This document shows, piece by piece, positions 1 through 11,473 of a stretch of 64,000 nt of DNA. Both the position numbers and the translations under genes were made by a program. The notes beneath the pieces were generated by a model. That model made no database searches. It saw only the letters and a program-made list of their open reading frames with translations, and was not told where the DNA came from. Within the stretch, counting starts at the first letter, position 1; each line of letters opens with the position of its first letter. The stretch covers positions 372,001-436,000 of the forward strand of contig JAZKHT010000008.1 of assembly GCA_040385245.1 (NCBI GenBank), written 5' to 3'. Source of the stretch: JAZKHT01 sp040385245 (lineage in GTDB: Bacteria > Pseudomonadota > Alphaproteobacteria > Rhodobacterales > Rhodobacteraceae).

Positions 1-2
1 GG

Positions 3-719
3 GATGGCGCACTGGGCTGGGGCTACGCCAACAACGAAACCGGGGTGATTGCCGATGCACCGCCGCGCAAGGCGGGCGTGCCCTTGATGCTGGATATTGT
101 GCAGGCGGTCGGCAAGGTGCCATTTTCATTTGCCTGGTCGGGGGCCGACCTGGCCATTCTGTCGGCGCATAAATTTGGCGGCCCAAAGGGAATCGGTGCG
201 CTTATCGTGCGCGACGGGTTCGAGATTGCGCCCCTGTCCACCGGGGGCGGGCAGGAAATGGGCCGCCGCGCGGGCACCGAAAACATCATTGGCATCGCCG
301 GAATGGGGGCCGCGATTACTGCGGCCGCGCGCGATCTGGCCGATGGTGTGTGGGATCAGGTGACCGAGTTTAGAAATGTTCTAGATTCAGCATTGTCGAC
401 GGCGGAAAACAATACTATTTCTGTCGGGAAAGACGGGCCGCGCCTGCCCAATACCCTGTGCCTGATTGCCCCCGGCTGGAAGGGCGAGACGCAGGTGATG
501 GCGATGGACCTTGCCGGCTTTGCCATTTCGGCGGGATCGGCCTGTTCCAGCGGCAAGGTCCGGCCCAGCCGGGTGTTGACCGCGATGGGGTTTGACGAGG
601 GGCTGGCCGCGCAGGCGATCCGCATCTCGCTTGGCCCCGACACGACGAAAGACGACGTGCTGCGCTTTGCCGATGTCTGGTGCGCGCATTACGCCAAGGC
701 CCGGTCCCGGGCCGCCTGA
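3..719 (+). CDS. Cysteine desulfurase, NifS/IscS type (5' end outside window)
   Basis: This PLP enzyme takes sulfur from cysteine as an enzyme-bound persulfide for Fe-S cluster assembly. The frame is open from base 3, so the N-terminus lies upstream of the window. The visible part starts just before the ANNETG motif, has the PLP lysine in SAHKFGG (codon 171-173) and the persulfide cysteine in SAGSACSSGK (Cys codon 543-545). The short Cys loop before the C-terminus is the NifS/IscS (group I) pattern, unlike the SufS enzyme at the other end of the operon. sufB starts about 40 bases downstream on the same strand, so it is almost certainly the early part of the SUF operon; an IscR-type repressor is often just upstream in this family but cannot be seen here. 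Confidence 0.93.
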   Translation, partial: DGALGWGYANNETGVIADAPPRKAGVPLMLDIVQAVGKVPFSFAWSGADLAILSAHKFGGPKGIGALIVRDGFEIAPLSTGGGQEMGRRAGTENIIGIAGMGAAITAAARDLADGVWDQVTEFRNVLDSALSTAENNTISVGKDGPRLPNTLCLIAPGWKGETQVMAMDLAGFAISAGSACSSGKVRPSRVLTAMGFDEGLAAQAIRISLGPDTTKDDVLRFADVWCAHYAKARSRAA

Positions 720-760
720 AGACGCCGGGGAGACATCTCCCCAAGCCGTGGAGAATGACG

Positions 761-2278
<1,518 letters not shown>

Positions 2279-2284
2279 GGTGCC

Positions 2285-2596
2285 ATGATCATCAGCACAA
2301 CGCCATCTGTCGAAGGCCATCCGATCACCGACTATTTGGGGATCGTGACGGGCGAGGCGATCTTGGGCGCGAACATCATCCGCGATGTCTTTGCCTCGGT
2401 CACCGATATCTTCGGGGGGCGGTCGGGTGCCTATGAACAGGAACTGGCCAAGGCGCGCGAAACCGCGCTGCGCGAAATGCAGGAACGGGCGGCAGTCTTG
2501 GGGGCAATGGCCGTGGTTGGGGTCGATCTCGACTACGAGGTGATCAACAACATGCTGATGGTGTCAGCATCGGGCACGGCGGTGCGTCTTGGCTGA
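2285..2596 (+). CDS. YbjQ/UPF0145 family protein
   Basis: A 103-residue protein of the YbjQ (UPF0145, formerly DUF74) family, which forms small homo-oligomers of unknown function, sometimes described as heavy-metal-binding-like. Family marks are the start MIISTTPSVEG, the GEAILGANIIRD stretch, and GAMAVVGVDLDYEV followed by a MLMVSASGTAV strand at the end. It begins six bases after the sufB stop with a modest purine-rich site (GTAGGG) before the ATG, so it should be translated from the suf transcript. Its role in cluster assembly, if any, is not known. Confidence 0.87.
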   Translation: MIISTTPSVEGHPITDYLGIVTGEAILGANIIRDVFASVTDIFGGRSGAYEQELAKARETALREMQERAAVLGAMAVVGVDLDYEVINNMLMVSASGTAVRLG

Positions 2597-2727
2597 TGCG
2601 GCGATCTTTGCGGATGCGGACGGCGAAGCGCGGCGGTTTTTCCGAAAACTTGCCTTGAATCCTGCGCATTCCCGCCAAGGTTGTCTGTCATGCCTTCTTG
2701 CGCAGTGTATTGTGTGCGAGTGCGGTC

Positions 2728-3252
2728 ATGTTGGACCAATGGGAAGACTTTCAGGACCGCCTGTCGCGCATCCGCGACGGGGCGGCGCAGCGCTTCGATC
2801 CGACCACAGGGTTGCCCCGGCAACGCCTGTCATCAATGGATCGCCTGTGGCGGGTCATCTGTCACACAGCCTTTGCCGCAAGCTTTGTTCTGGCCCCGAT
2901 ACTGGGCGCGGCAGGGTTGATCCTGGCGCGCTACGTGCGCGATCACCACTATGGCCTGCCGCTGCCCGGCTTCGATCCGACGATGGATACGCTGATCAAT
3001 CTGGGGGCCGGAAGGATCTTTGGCGTCATGTGGGTATCGGTGTTCAACATGCGCAGCTGGGGCCACATGCTGATGATGAGCATCGGTGTCCTGATCATGA
3101 CCGCCAGCTTTCACAACCTTGTCCATCTGACGCCGCGCCCCTTTGTCACCGCGTTCTCCGCCGACTGGGTCGCCAGTATGCAGGCGCGCACCGTGCCCGG
3201 CACGTTGCTGTGGCGCGGCACCTTTTACAGCCTGCACGGCGCGCCCTTCTAG
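2728..3252 (+). CDS. Uncharacterised membrane protein inside the suf operon
   Basis: I do not recognise a family. The 174-residue product has a charged N-terminus (MLDQWEDFQDRLSRIRDG), a hydrophobic segment at about residues 45-65 (AFAASFVLAPILGAAGLILA) and another at about 105-125 (WGHMLMMSIGVLIMTASF), with several His residues around them (RDHHYG, SFHNLVHLTP). The ATG at 2728 is chosen over upstream TTG codons because the sequence before it is Cys-rich and does not resemble protein. It lies between the YbjQ-like gene and sufC on the same strand, so it is probably co-transcribed. Coding confidence rests on the clean frame and codon-position GC pattern. Confidence 0.72.
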   Translation: MLDQWEDFQDRLSRIRDGAAQRFDPTTGLPRQRLSSMDRLWRVICHTAFAASFVLAPILGAAGLILARYVRDHHYGLPLPGFDPTMDTLINLGAGRIFGVMWVSVFNMRSWGHMLMMSIGVLIMTASFHNLVHLTPRPFVTAFSADWVASMQARTVPGTLLWRGTFYSLHGAPF

Positions 3253-3334
3253 GCGGCACCACCGGCTTTTCCCATGGACGGGGGCCCCGCATCAGCGGTG
3301 GCCCCCCGAACCCTTTGACGCACTGAGGAATACC

Positions 3335-4090
3335 ATGCTCGAGATCAAGAACCTGCACGTAAAGCTGCAAGACGAGGACAAGCAGATCCTGAAAGGGGTC
3401 GATCTGACCGTGGCTGCGGGCCAGGTGCACGCGATCATGGGGCCGAATGGATCGGGCAAATCGACGCTGTCCTATGTTTTGGCTGGCCGCGACGGGTACG
3501 AGGTGACGGACGGTGCCGCCACGCTCGACGGGCAGGATCTGCTGGGCATGGAACCCGAAGACCGCGCCGCGGCGGGCCTGTTTCTGGCCTTTCAATACCC
3601 GGTGGAAATTCCGGGCGTCGGCAACATGACCTTTCTGCGGACCGCGGTGAACGCCCAGCGCAAGGCCCGCGGACAAGAGGAGATGAGCGCGGGTGAATTC
3701 CTGAAAGTCGTCCGCGCCAAGGCCAAGGATCTGAAGATCGACGCCGACATGCTGAAACGTCCCGTCAACGTGGGCTTTTCCGGGGGCGAGAAGAAGCGCA
3801 ACGAAATCCTTCAGATGGCCATGCTGGAACCCAAGATGTGCATCCTAGATGAAACGGACTCGGGCCTCGATGTCGATGCGATGAAACTGGTGGCGGACGG
3901 CGTGAACGCGCTGCGCGATGCGGGCCGGGCCTTTCTGGTGATCACCCACTACCAGCGCCTGCTGGATCATATCGCCCCCGATGTCGTGCACATCATGGCG
4001 GCGGGCCGCATCATCAAGACGGGCGGGCCGGAACTTGCGCTCGAGGTGGAAAAGAACGGCTATGCCGACATCCTGTCGGAGGTGGTCTGA
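3335..4090 (+). CDS. sufC: Fe-S cluster assembly ATPase SufC
   Basis: SufC is the ABC-type ATPase that binds SufB and SufD and drives the conformational change needed for cluster assembly. The 251-residue protein has Walker A GPNGSGKST near residue 35, the Q-loop LAFQYPVEIPG, the ABC signature NVGFSGGEKKRNE and Walker B MCILDETDSGLD followed by the switch His in LVITHYQRLL. Note DETDSGLD: SufC proteins carry this form. ATG 3335 follows GAGGAA at 3325-3330, and the product starts MLEIKNLHV as in orthologues; the frame is open further upstream but without homology. Its TGA overlaps the ATG of sufD. Confidence 0.98.
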   Translation: MLEIKNLHVKLQDEDKQILKGVDLTVAAGQVHAIMGPNGSGKSTLSYVLAGRDGYEVTDGAATLDGQDLLGMEPEDRAAAGLFLAFQYPVEIPGVGNMTFLRTAVNAQRKARGQEEMSAGEFLKVVRAKAKDLKIDADMLKRPVNVGFSGGEKKRNEILQMAMLEPKMCILDETDSGLDVDAMKLVADGVNALRDAGRAFLVITHYQRLLDHIAPDVVHIMAAGRIIKTGGPELALEVEKNGYADILSEVV

Positions 4091-5373
4091 TGGCCCTGCC
4101 GCAGGCGAAACAGGACGCGCTGACCGCCCGAATCGCCGGGCTGTCGTTCGATGCGCAGGGCTGGCAGGGGGCCGCGCGCAGCGATGCGCTTGCCCGGTTG
4201 ACCGCGATGGGTCTGCCCGCGCGGCGCGATGAATACTGGCGCTACACCGACCCGACCAGCCTGACCGCACCCGACGCGGCCCCTGCGCGGGTGTTCACGG
4301 CGGATGACGAGCCGACGGTGTTTGACGGCATCGACAGGGTCAAGGTCGTGTTCGTCGATGGTGTGTTTGATGCCGAAGCGTCCGACGATCTGACGCTGGC
4401 CGGGGTGGAAATCGAACGCCTGTCGCAGGCACGCGGTGATATCCACTGGGCGCGCGATCTGTATGGCGTGCTGGAAACGCGCGGGCAAACCCCGGTGCAG
4501 CGGCCGCTGGCGACGCTGAACACCGCCTTTGCCACCGACGGTCTGCTGATCCGCGCCACGGCCAAGGCGGCACGGCCCATTTCTCTGATTTATGTCCACA
4601 CATCAAAAACTTCGGACGCGATCCTGCACCATTGCATCAAGGTAGAGCCGGGTGCAGAACTGACCCTTCTGGAGAACGGCCCCGCCGCGGCCCGCCTGAC
4701 CATGGTGATGGAGGTGGACGTGGCCATGGGCGCGCGCTTTCACCACATCCGCGCCCAAGGGCGCGCCCACGAACGCCGTGCCGCCACGCATATCTTTGCG
4801 CGTCTGGCATCGGGCGCGCTGTTCAAATCCTTCACCCTGACCGCCAATGGCGTGATGACCCGCAATGACGCGATCATCGAACTTTTGGGCGACGACGCCG
4901 TGGCGCATGTCGCCGGGGCCGCCGTGGGCGATGGCGCTTTCCACCATGATGATACGGTTTTTGTCACCCACGCAGGCCAGCGCTGTGAAAGCCGTCAGGT
5001 GTTCAAGAAGGTGTTGAAAAACGGGGCCGTCGGCGTGTTTCAGGGCAAGATCCTGGTCAAGCAGGGCGCGCAGAAAACCGACGGATATCAGATCAGCCAA
5101 TCGCTGCTGCTGGATGAAGACAGCCAGTTCCTCGCCAAGCCGGAACTGGAGATTTACGCCGATGATGTAAAGTGCAGCCACGGCTCCACCTCGGGGGCGA
5201 TTGACGACACGGCGCTGTTTTATCTGCGGTCACGCGGTGTACCAAAGCGGGTGGCGCAATCGCTGTTGGTGCTGGCCTTCCTGGCCGAAGCCATTGCCGA
5301 GATCGACGACGAAATTATCGCGGATGATATCCGCCAGCGGCTGGAAGGCTGGCTGTCACGCCACGAACGCTGA
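4090..5373 (+). CDS. sufD: Fe-S cluster assembly protein SufD
   Basis: SufD is a SufB paralogue that completes the SufBC2D complex and helps bring iron to the scaffold. The 427-residue product has the N-terminal RRDEYWRYTD motif, the central right-handed beta-helix, and the C-terminal signature EIYADDVKCSHGSTSG with the conserved Cys and His, followed by FYLRSRG. Its ATG shares one base with the sufC stop (TGATG), so the two are translationally coupled. The next gene overlaps its stop in the same way. Confidence 0.97.
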   Translation: MALPQAKQDALTARIAGLSFDAQGWQGAARSDALARLTAMGLPARRDEYWRYTDPTSLTAPDAAPARVFTADDEPTVFDGIDRVKVVFVDGVFDAEASDDLTLAGVEIERLSQARGDIHWARDLYGVLETRGQTPVQRPLATLNTAFATDGLLIRATAKAARPISLIYVHTSKTSDAILHHCIKVEPGAELTLLENGPAAARLTMVMEVDVAMGARFHHIRAQGRAHERRAATHIFARLASGALFKSFTLTANGVMTRNDAIIELLGDDAVAHVAGAAVGDGAFHHDDTVFVTHAGQRCESRQVFKKVLKNGAVGVFQGKILVKQGAQKTDGYQISQSLLLDEDSQFLAKPELEIYADDVKCSHGSTSGAIDDTALFYLRSRGVPKRVAQSLLVLAFLAEAIAEIDDEIIADDIRQRLEGWLSRHER

Positions 5374-5852
5374 TGCCGGTCGCGCCCGATATCCTGCGAT
5401 CCTGGCGGCATCCAAGGGCGGTCTTGCGTGCCAAACTGGCCAATGGCGCGCGGGAAGACCGCGCCCTTGCCACCGTGATGGGGGCCTGCGCCCTGATCTT
5501 TGTCGCGCAATGGCCGCGCCTGTCGCGCGAGGCGTATCTGCAGCCCGAGGTGCCGCTTGATGCGCGGATGGGCGCGGCGCTGTTGGGAATTGTCTTTGTC
5601 CTGCCGCTGTTTGCCTATGGAATCGCGTCCCTCAGCCATCTGTTGGCGCGGATGATGGGCGGGGTAGGCAGTTACTTTGGCGCGCGGCTGGCGCTGTTCT
5701 GGGCGATGCTGGCCTGGTCGCCGCTGGTGCTGCTGAACGGTCTGGTCGAAGGCTTTGTCGGTCCCGGACCTGGTGCCACCGCACTTGGCCTGCTTGTGCT
5801 GGCGGGGTTCGTGTATCTGTGGATCAACATGCTGATCGAGGCGGAAAGCTGA
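5373..5852 (+). CDS. YIP1 family membrane protein (first of two)
   Basis: A 159-residue integral membrane protein with about four hydrophobic segments: ATVMGACALIFVAQW, GAALLGIVFVLPLFAYGI, ALFWAMLAWSPLVLLNGLV and GLLVLAGFVYLWINML. The layout resembles the YIP1 family (Yip1-like domain), whose bacterial function is unknown. ATG 5373 overlaps the sufD stop (TGATG), and its own stop overlaps the next gene, so four genes from sufC on form a coupled chain. A link to cysteine or Fe-S traffic at the membrane is only inferred from position. Confidence 0.82.
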   Translation: MPVAPDILRSWRHPRAVLRAKLANGAREDRALATVMGACALIFVAQWPRLSREAYLQPEVPLDARMGAALLGIVFVLPLFAYGIASLSHLLARMMGGVGSYFGARLALFWAMLAWSPLVLLNGLVEGFVGPGPGATALGLLVLAGFVYLWINMLIEAES

Positions 5853-6424
5853 TGGATCTGTCGTTATCAAACTGGCTGCGATTGGCCCGCTTTTCGGTTC
5901 AGAACCCGCGCGACGGTGCGCGTCGGATCATGGCGATGGACCTGCCGATGAATGCCCGCTGGGCGGCGCTGGCGTTGATGGCGGTCGCCTCGGCACTGCT
6001 GGCGCATATTGTGTTCAGCATGGCGGTGATGTCGGATCCAAGCCTTGCACCTGCTATCCCATCGCCGCTGTCCACCGCCGTTCTGCAAGGGGGCGTGCTG
6101 CTGGTGACGGTCTGGCTGGTCCACTGGGTCGGGCGCAGGCGGGGCGGGCAGGGCACCTTGGGCAATGCGGTCAGTCTGGTGGCCTGGCTGCAATTCATCA
6201 TGCTGCTGGTGCAGGTGATCCAGATCGTCGTTCTGCTGCTGATCCCGCCCTTGGGGGCGATGATCGGCTTTGCCGCGATTGGCCTTTTGCTGTGGATGAT
6301 GACCAATTTCGTTGCAGAACTGCACGGCTTCCGGTCGCTGGGCGCGGTGTTTGCCGGCATCCTCGTTACCCTTGTGGCGCTGGCCTTTGGCCTTGCCATC
6401 CTGCTGATCCTGATCGGGGCGTGA
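5852..6424 (+). CDS. YIP1 family membrane protein (second of two)
   Basis: A 190-residue multi-pass membrane protein. After an amphipathic start (MDLSLSNWLRLARFSVQNPRDGARRIMAMDLP) there are about five hydrophobic segments, including AALALMAVASALLAHIVFS and LVQVIQIVVLLLIPPLGAMI. NPRDGARRIMAMDLP is the typical entry of YIP1-domain proteins in Rhodobacteraceae. ATG 5852 overlaps the stop of the preceding YIP1 gene (TGATG), and sufS follows three bases after its stop. The pair of adjacent YIP1 proteins may form a hetero-oligomer; that is inference. Confidence 0.82.
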   Translation: MDLSLSNWLRLARFSVQNPRDGARRIMAMDLPMNARWAALALMAVASALLAHIVFSMAVMSDPSLAPAIPSPLSTAVLQGGVLLVTVWLVHWVGRRRGGQGTLGNAVSLVAWLQFIMLLVQVIQIVVLLLIPPLGAMIGFAAIGLLLWMMTNFVAELHGFRSLGAVFAGILVTLVALAFGLAILLILIGA

Positions 6425-6427
6425 ACC

Positions 6428-7651
<1,224 letters not shown>

Positions 7652-7708
7652 CGCCCCCGATTATGCCGTTGCAACTGTCGCCGTGTTTGGGTAATCCAAG
7701 CGCTGTCG

Positions 7709-7785
<77 letters not shown>

Positions 7786-7938
7786 TTTCACACACAGTTT
7801 GAACCGGTGGCATGGGTCGGATATTGCGAATGGATCGCGCTGATCTGCCAAAACTCTCAGAATAGGAGCGCGATTGACGGATTGCCGGCCTTGTGCATCA
7901 ATTGCTGCCATTGGATTGGCAATGATGGCAGGTGTTTC

Positions 7939-8316
7939 ATGCAAGTCGACGGTATGATCAAGGCCACTGAAAAACGACTGTCTGCGCTTGAGAAGCAGAA
8001 CGAAGCGATTGAAAAGTCGATCGAGGCAATTGATAAGAAAATTGGCCTTTTGGAAAACGCCGTGGCCACGGTCGTTGCCTCGTTGAAAGACCCCAAGAAG
8101 TTCGTCGAAAAGGCCGGGGCAGAGTTTCTCGACAAGTCCCAGGCCGAAAAGATCAGTGCGGCGGTGGCAGAAAGAGAGGCTGAAAAGGTCATCTCGGCAA
8201 TGCAGAAGCAGTTAAAGGACACCAACATCGACATTCGTTTTCGCAACCTGGAGGCCATACTTTCCGGGCGCATCAAGGTTGTCGAAGCGTTGGTTGCCAC
8301 CCTTCAACGCCGTTAG
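7939..8316 (+). CDS. Small coiled-coil protein of unknown function
   Basis: I do not recognise it. The 125-residue product starts MQVDGMIKATEKRLSALEKQ and is almost entirely charged helix. Heptad-like spacing in residues about 10-50 (ALEKQNEAIEKSIEAIDKKIGLLENAV) predicts a coiled coil; a second helical part ends GRIKVVEALVATLQRR. It has no signal peptide or membrane segment. The frame is open to 7807, but the upstream stretch is Cys- and Trp-rich and unlike the rest, so I start at ATG 7939, which has GGCAGG upstream. It is less GC-rich than the core genes around it. It converges on the kinase gene, 45 bases away. Confidence 0.7.
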   Translation: MQVDGMIKATEKRLSALEKQNEAIEKSIEAIDKKIGLLENAVATVVASLKDPKKFVEKAGAEFLDKSQAEKISAAVAEREAEKVISAMQKQLKDTNIDIRFRNLEAILSGRIKVVEALVATLQRR

Positions 8317-8341
8317 ACCGGGCGGTAAGCGCGCCCGGTCT
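8315..8341. terminator. Hairpin between coiled-coil gene and kinase gene
   Basis: AGACCGGGC (8315-8323) and GCCCGGTCT (8333-8341) form a nine-pair GC-rich stem with a nine-base loop, placed between the stops of two convergent genes. There is no long T-run on either side, so it is a candidate bidirectional terminator by position more than by sequence. Confidence 0.5.
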
Positions 8342-8361
8342 GACGGTTGCAGTGGCCGGTC

Positions 8362-11256
8362 CTAGCGGGCGGCGGCCCTGACGGCGTTGGCCTCGTCCGA
8401 TTTGATCACGGTGCTCAGCAGGGTCATCAACTCATCCTCCTCGACCTCTTGCTGTTCGACGCGGCTTTGCAGGGTGCCGAACTTTTTAGCGACATTCTCC
8501 ATCTTGACCTTGCTGAGGTAAAACTTTGCTTCGGGGCCCATCACCTTGTAGATCGCAGCATCCACGCCTTTGCGCATCACATCAACTTCGGTCAGCTTGT
8601 CATTGAGTTCCTTGACCTTTGCCATATCAACCGTTGATGGGTCTTGGGGCGAGATGGCGGCGTTGAACTTGTCCTGCACCTCTGTGATCTTTGCCACGAT
8701 CTTGTCGCGGAATGCCACGGCATCCTTCAGGGTCACGGTCTTTGGCCCGCTGGGGGTGGGGACCGTCACCTTGTTTGCCGGATTGTCGATGGCAGTCTTG
8801 TAGGCCCTTTCACCCTGTGCGGCCTTGGCGTCCATCGCCGGAGCAATCAGTTCGTTGCGCAGGATGTCGCGCTGCTTTTGCAGGGCTTCAAGCTCGTGCT
8901 TGCCGGTGGACAGATAGGCGTCGCCTTGTTTGCGCATCTCGATCTGCAATTTTTGAATCTCGTCGTCCAGACTGTTGGCAAGGCCGCTCAGATTTTTCAG
9001 TTTGGTCTTTCCGGGGTTCACGAGGCCCTTCAAGGCGGGCAACTTTTCCTGCACCAGCCCCGCCGGGACATCGACGGTTTCCTTTGCAACCAGCGCGGTG
9101 AATTCGGCAGAGGCTTCTTTCAGATCCTCGACATCGCCGGGGGCATGGTCGCGGGTGGCCGATTGGGACAGCGCGCTCATCATCACCGCCTCCAGCGACG
9201 GGCGGTCGGTGGGATCTTCGCTTTTCAGGGCAACAATCAGACGGCTTAGGGCGCCTGCCTTGTAGTTGGGGTCGGCGCTGGTCGGGGTGTCGCCCGCCAC
9301 AAGTTTCTGCAACATGCCGCCCAAGGCAAAAGTGTCGAATTTGGAATCGTAGGTGCTGCCGTCCGGCGCCACATAACCCGGCGTCGCACCGGGGTTCTGA
9401 TTTCGGACAACGCCCTTTTCATCGCCAAAGCGCGCCTCGCCGTAATCGATGATCTTCAGGCGGCCATCGGCCGTCATCATCACATTCTCGCCCTTCATGT
9501 CATGATGTACCAGACCCTGACGCTCCAACTCCATCAGGGCTTTGGCGGTGCGGGTGACCATGTCGACGGTCAGGACGTTCTTTGCGGCGGGGGGCATGAT
9601 GCCAAGCTGCTGCATGATGGTCAGGCTGTTGGCCATATCTTCCAGATCGCCGCCATCGACATCTTCCATCACCATGTGGATGTTGCCGTCCTCGCTGCGG
9701 GCGGCCCCTTCCATGCGGACGATGGCGGTGTCGTCGGGATCGTCGACCCCGTTCATGGCGCGGCGGTGGGTCTGCATCTCTTCGACCATCACCTCTGTGT
9801 CGCTTGGTTTGTTCATCGTCTTGACGACGACGGTCTTGCCGGTGGCGGGGTCAAGATAGCGTTTCGCGGTGCCGTTGCCGCCAGCCTTGATCACCTCTTT
9901 CAAGGTGTATTTGGTGCCGTTGATCGCGACTTCGCTGCCGTCATCCGCCATCTTGTTGGGGCAGGATTCGCACAGGGTCTTTTCCAGCGTCCTGGCCGCG
10001 TCCTGCACCATCTTTTGCTGCGAGTCGGTCAGGTCGCCCACGCTGTCCACGCCGAACAATTCGGCCGCCATCATGTTGGCAAAGTCATCGGCGCGTTTCA
10101 GCGACAGGTCGAACAGCGCATCGCTTTTCGGATCGACCGAGGCGAGATAGCCTTTCAGCGCCTGTTCCGATGCCTTTTCGATGGCCTTTGCCTTTTCGGG
10201 CGGGATCACAGCGGGCAACACCTCGTTCAGCTTGACGATATCGGAAAACACATCGCCCGGATCGAAGGGCACGGGTTCCGGCGTCAGGTCCACCTTGCCG
10301 CGGCCCGTGTCCCCGACAAGGTTCTTGTCGGCGCGGGTTTCGCGTTTCATCTGGTCGCTGGCGGATTTCAGGCGATCCTTTTCGCGCTGCATCAGGGCAA
10401 GGCGGTTGTCTGTCTGATCCAGCTTGCCGCGAATGGTGTCGGTCTTGGCGTCGGGGGTGGTTGCGGCCCCGTCGCGCTTTTGCCATTGGCCCATGGACGA
10501 AATGGCAAGGCTGGCTTTTTCGAATTCCAGCGTCTTGGCCTTCAGGACAGCGGCGACCTTGTCAAGGCGGACAAGGTCCGGTTTCGCAGCAAGGGTTGTG
10601 TTGATCTTGTCCATCCGCGAGATTTCGGCCGCAAATTCCCGTTCGCGCCCGGCAACTTTGGCGGCGCTCAGCTTTTGGTTGATGCTTTCTTGCTGGATAT
10701 GCACCTTGCACTCTTCGCTGAAGCGCGCGAACAGGGCCTGCGTCTCGGCCAGTTTGGCACGTTTGACCACTTCGGCCTGATGGTAGTTCGCCCAAGTCGC
10801 GCAGGCCGCGTCGAAACTTGGCTGATCCGATGCCTTTGCGAAACTGCCCATGTCGGACACGATCGAAGTCAGGTTCGCGATGATCAGTTCAGCCAGCCGG
10901 ATGCGGTTGCGCGTCGTCTTGTCCAGCGTGTCCAGCATCAGGCCGATGGCGGCGGGCGTCAGTCCGACCGCCCGCTTGTTGGCGGCGGCCCGTGCCATCT
11001 TCTTGACAGCGGCCAGATCCTTGTAGGCCTTTTCGAATTTGCCGGCCTTTGCCAGTTCGTCGGCGGCCTTCATCGCGTTTTGAACGGTGCTGCGGTCACT
11101 GCCGTTGAAATCGATCCCGGCCAGTGCGGCATCCACCTTGTCCCGCCTGCGGACGTAATCCGCAAAATCGCCCTTGATGGATTTGGCACTGGTAAAGCGG
11201 CCTTTGCTTTGCAGGGCGGCATCCAGCCATGTTCGCTGTTCATCGGTGATGGGCAT
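8362..11256 (-). CDS. Large protein with central Ser/Thr kinase-like domain and long helical flanks
   Basis: The 964-residue product has three parts. Residues about 1-440 are charged and mostly helical with no recognised domain. Residues about 447-695 are a eukaryotic-like protein kinase: glycine loop AGGNG (459-462), the VAIK-type lysine K479 in TVVVKTM, catalytic loop HHDMKGEN (D586, K588, N591), the DFG equivalent DYG (D604), an activation segment ending GYVAPD, and the subdomain IX Asp in DSKFDTFALGG. Residues about 700-964 are again helical, with coiled-coil-like stretches. A CxxC pair (429/432) precedes the kinase. No signal peptide or membrane segment is seen. ATG 11256 is set by GAGGA seven bases upstream. 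Catalytic residues are all present, so activity is likely; substrate and role are unknown. Large helical flanks around a kinase are unlike PknB-type receptors and resemble scaffold or effector-like proteins, which is only an impression. Confidence 0.85.
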   Translation of the reverse strand: MPITDEQRTWLDAALQSKGRFTSAKSIKGDFADYVRRRDKVDAALAGIDFNGSDRSTVQNAMKAADELAKAGKFEKAYKDLAAVKKMARAAANKRAVGLTPAAIGLMLDTLDKTTRNRIRLAELIIANLTSIVSDMGSFAKASDQPSFDAACATWANYHQAEVVKRAKLAETQALFARFSEECKVHIQQESINQKLSAAKVAGREREFAAEISRMDKINTTLAAKPDLVRLDKVAAVLKAKTLEFEKASLAISSMGQWQKRDGAATTPDAKTDTIRGKLDQTDNRLALMQREKDRLKSASDQMKRETRADKNLVGDTGRGKVDLTPEPVPFDPGDVFSDIVKLNEVLPAVIPPEKAKAIEKASEQALKGYLASVDPKSDALFDLSLKRADDFANMMAAELFGVDSVGDLTDSQQKMVQDAARTLEKTLCESCPNKMADDGSEVAINGTKYTLKEVIKAGGNGTAKRYLDPATGKTVVVKTMNKPSDTEVMVEEMQTHRRAMNGVDDPDDTAIVRMEGAARSEDGNIHMVMEDVDGGDLEDMANSLTIMQQLGIMPPAAKNVLTVDMVTRTAKALMELERQGLVHHDMKGENVMMTADGRLKIIDYGEARFGDEKGVVRNQNPGATPGYVAPDGSTYDSKFDTFALGGMLQKLVAGDTPTSADPNYKAGALSRLIVALKSEDPTDRPSLEAVMMSALSQSATRDHAPGDVEDLKEASAEFTALVAKETVDVPAGLVQEKLPALKGLVNPGKTKLKNLSGLANSLDDEIQKLQIEMRKQGDAYLSTGKHELEALQKQRDILRNELIAPAMDAKAAQGERAYKTAIDNPANKVTVPTPSGPKTVTLKDAVAFRDKIVAKITEVQDKFNAAISPQDPSTVDMAKVKELNDKLTEVDVMRKGVDAAIYKVMGPEAKFYLSKVKMENVAKKFGTLQSRVEQQEVEEDELMTLLSTVIKSDEANAVRAAAR

Positions 11257-11473
11257 TGCATGATCCTCGTTGTCAACGCGACTGCGTCGCCGGTGGGGCA
11301 GGACTGAAAGGGTAAACGAATGTTGTATCATTATGACAGCGAGCGGCCCCCACGCGTCAATCCCTTCGCGCATTTGGCATATACGTTTGATCGTTTTGAC
11401 TGTGCCCTGGGGTGCGATGCCAAGCTTTCGGCAGCCCGCCGCCCGCCGCAGGGTATCGCCCCGTATCGCGCGC

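Noticed and set aside
9502..11307. 601-codon plus-strand open frame opposite the kinase gene
   Set aside because: It mirrors the kinase gene codon for codon and reads as His/Gly/Phe-rich sequence with no domains; the minus strand has intact kinase motifs and a good ribosome binding site.
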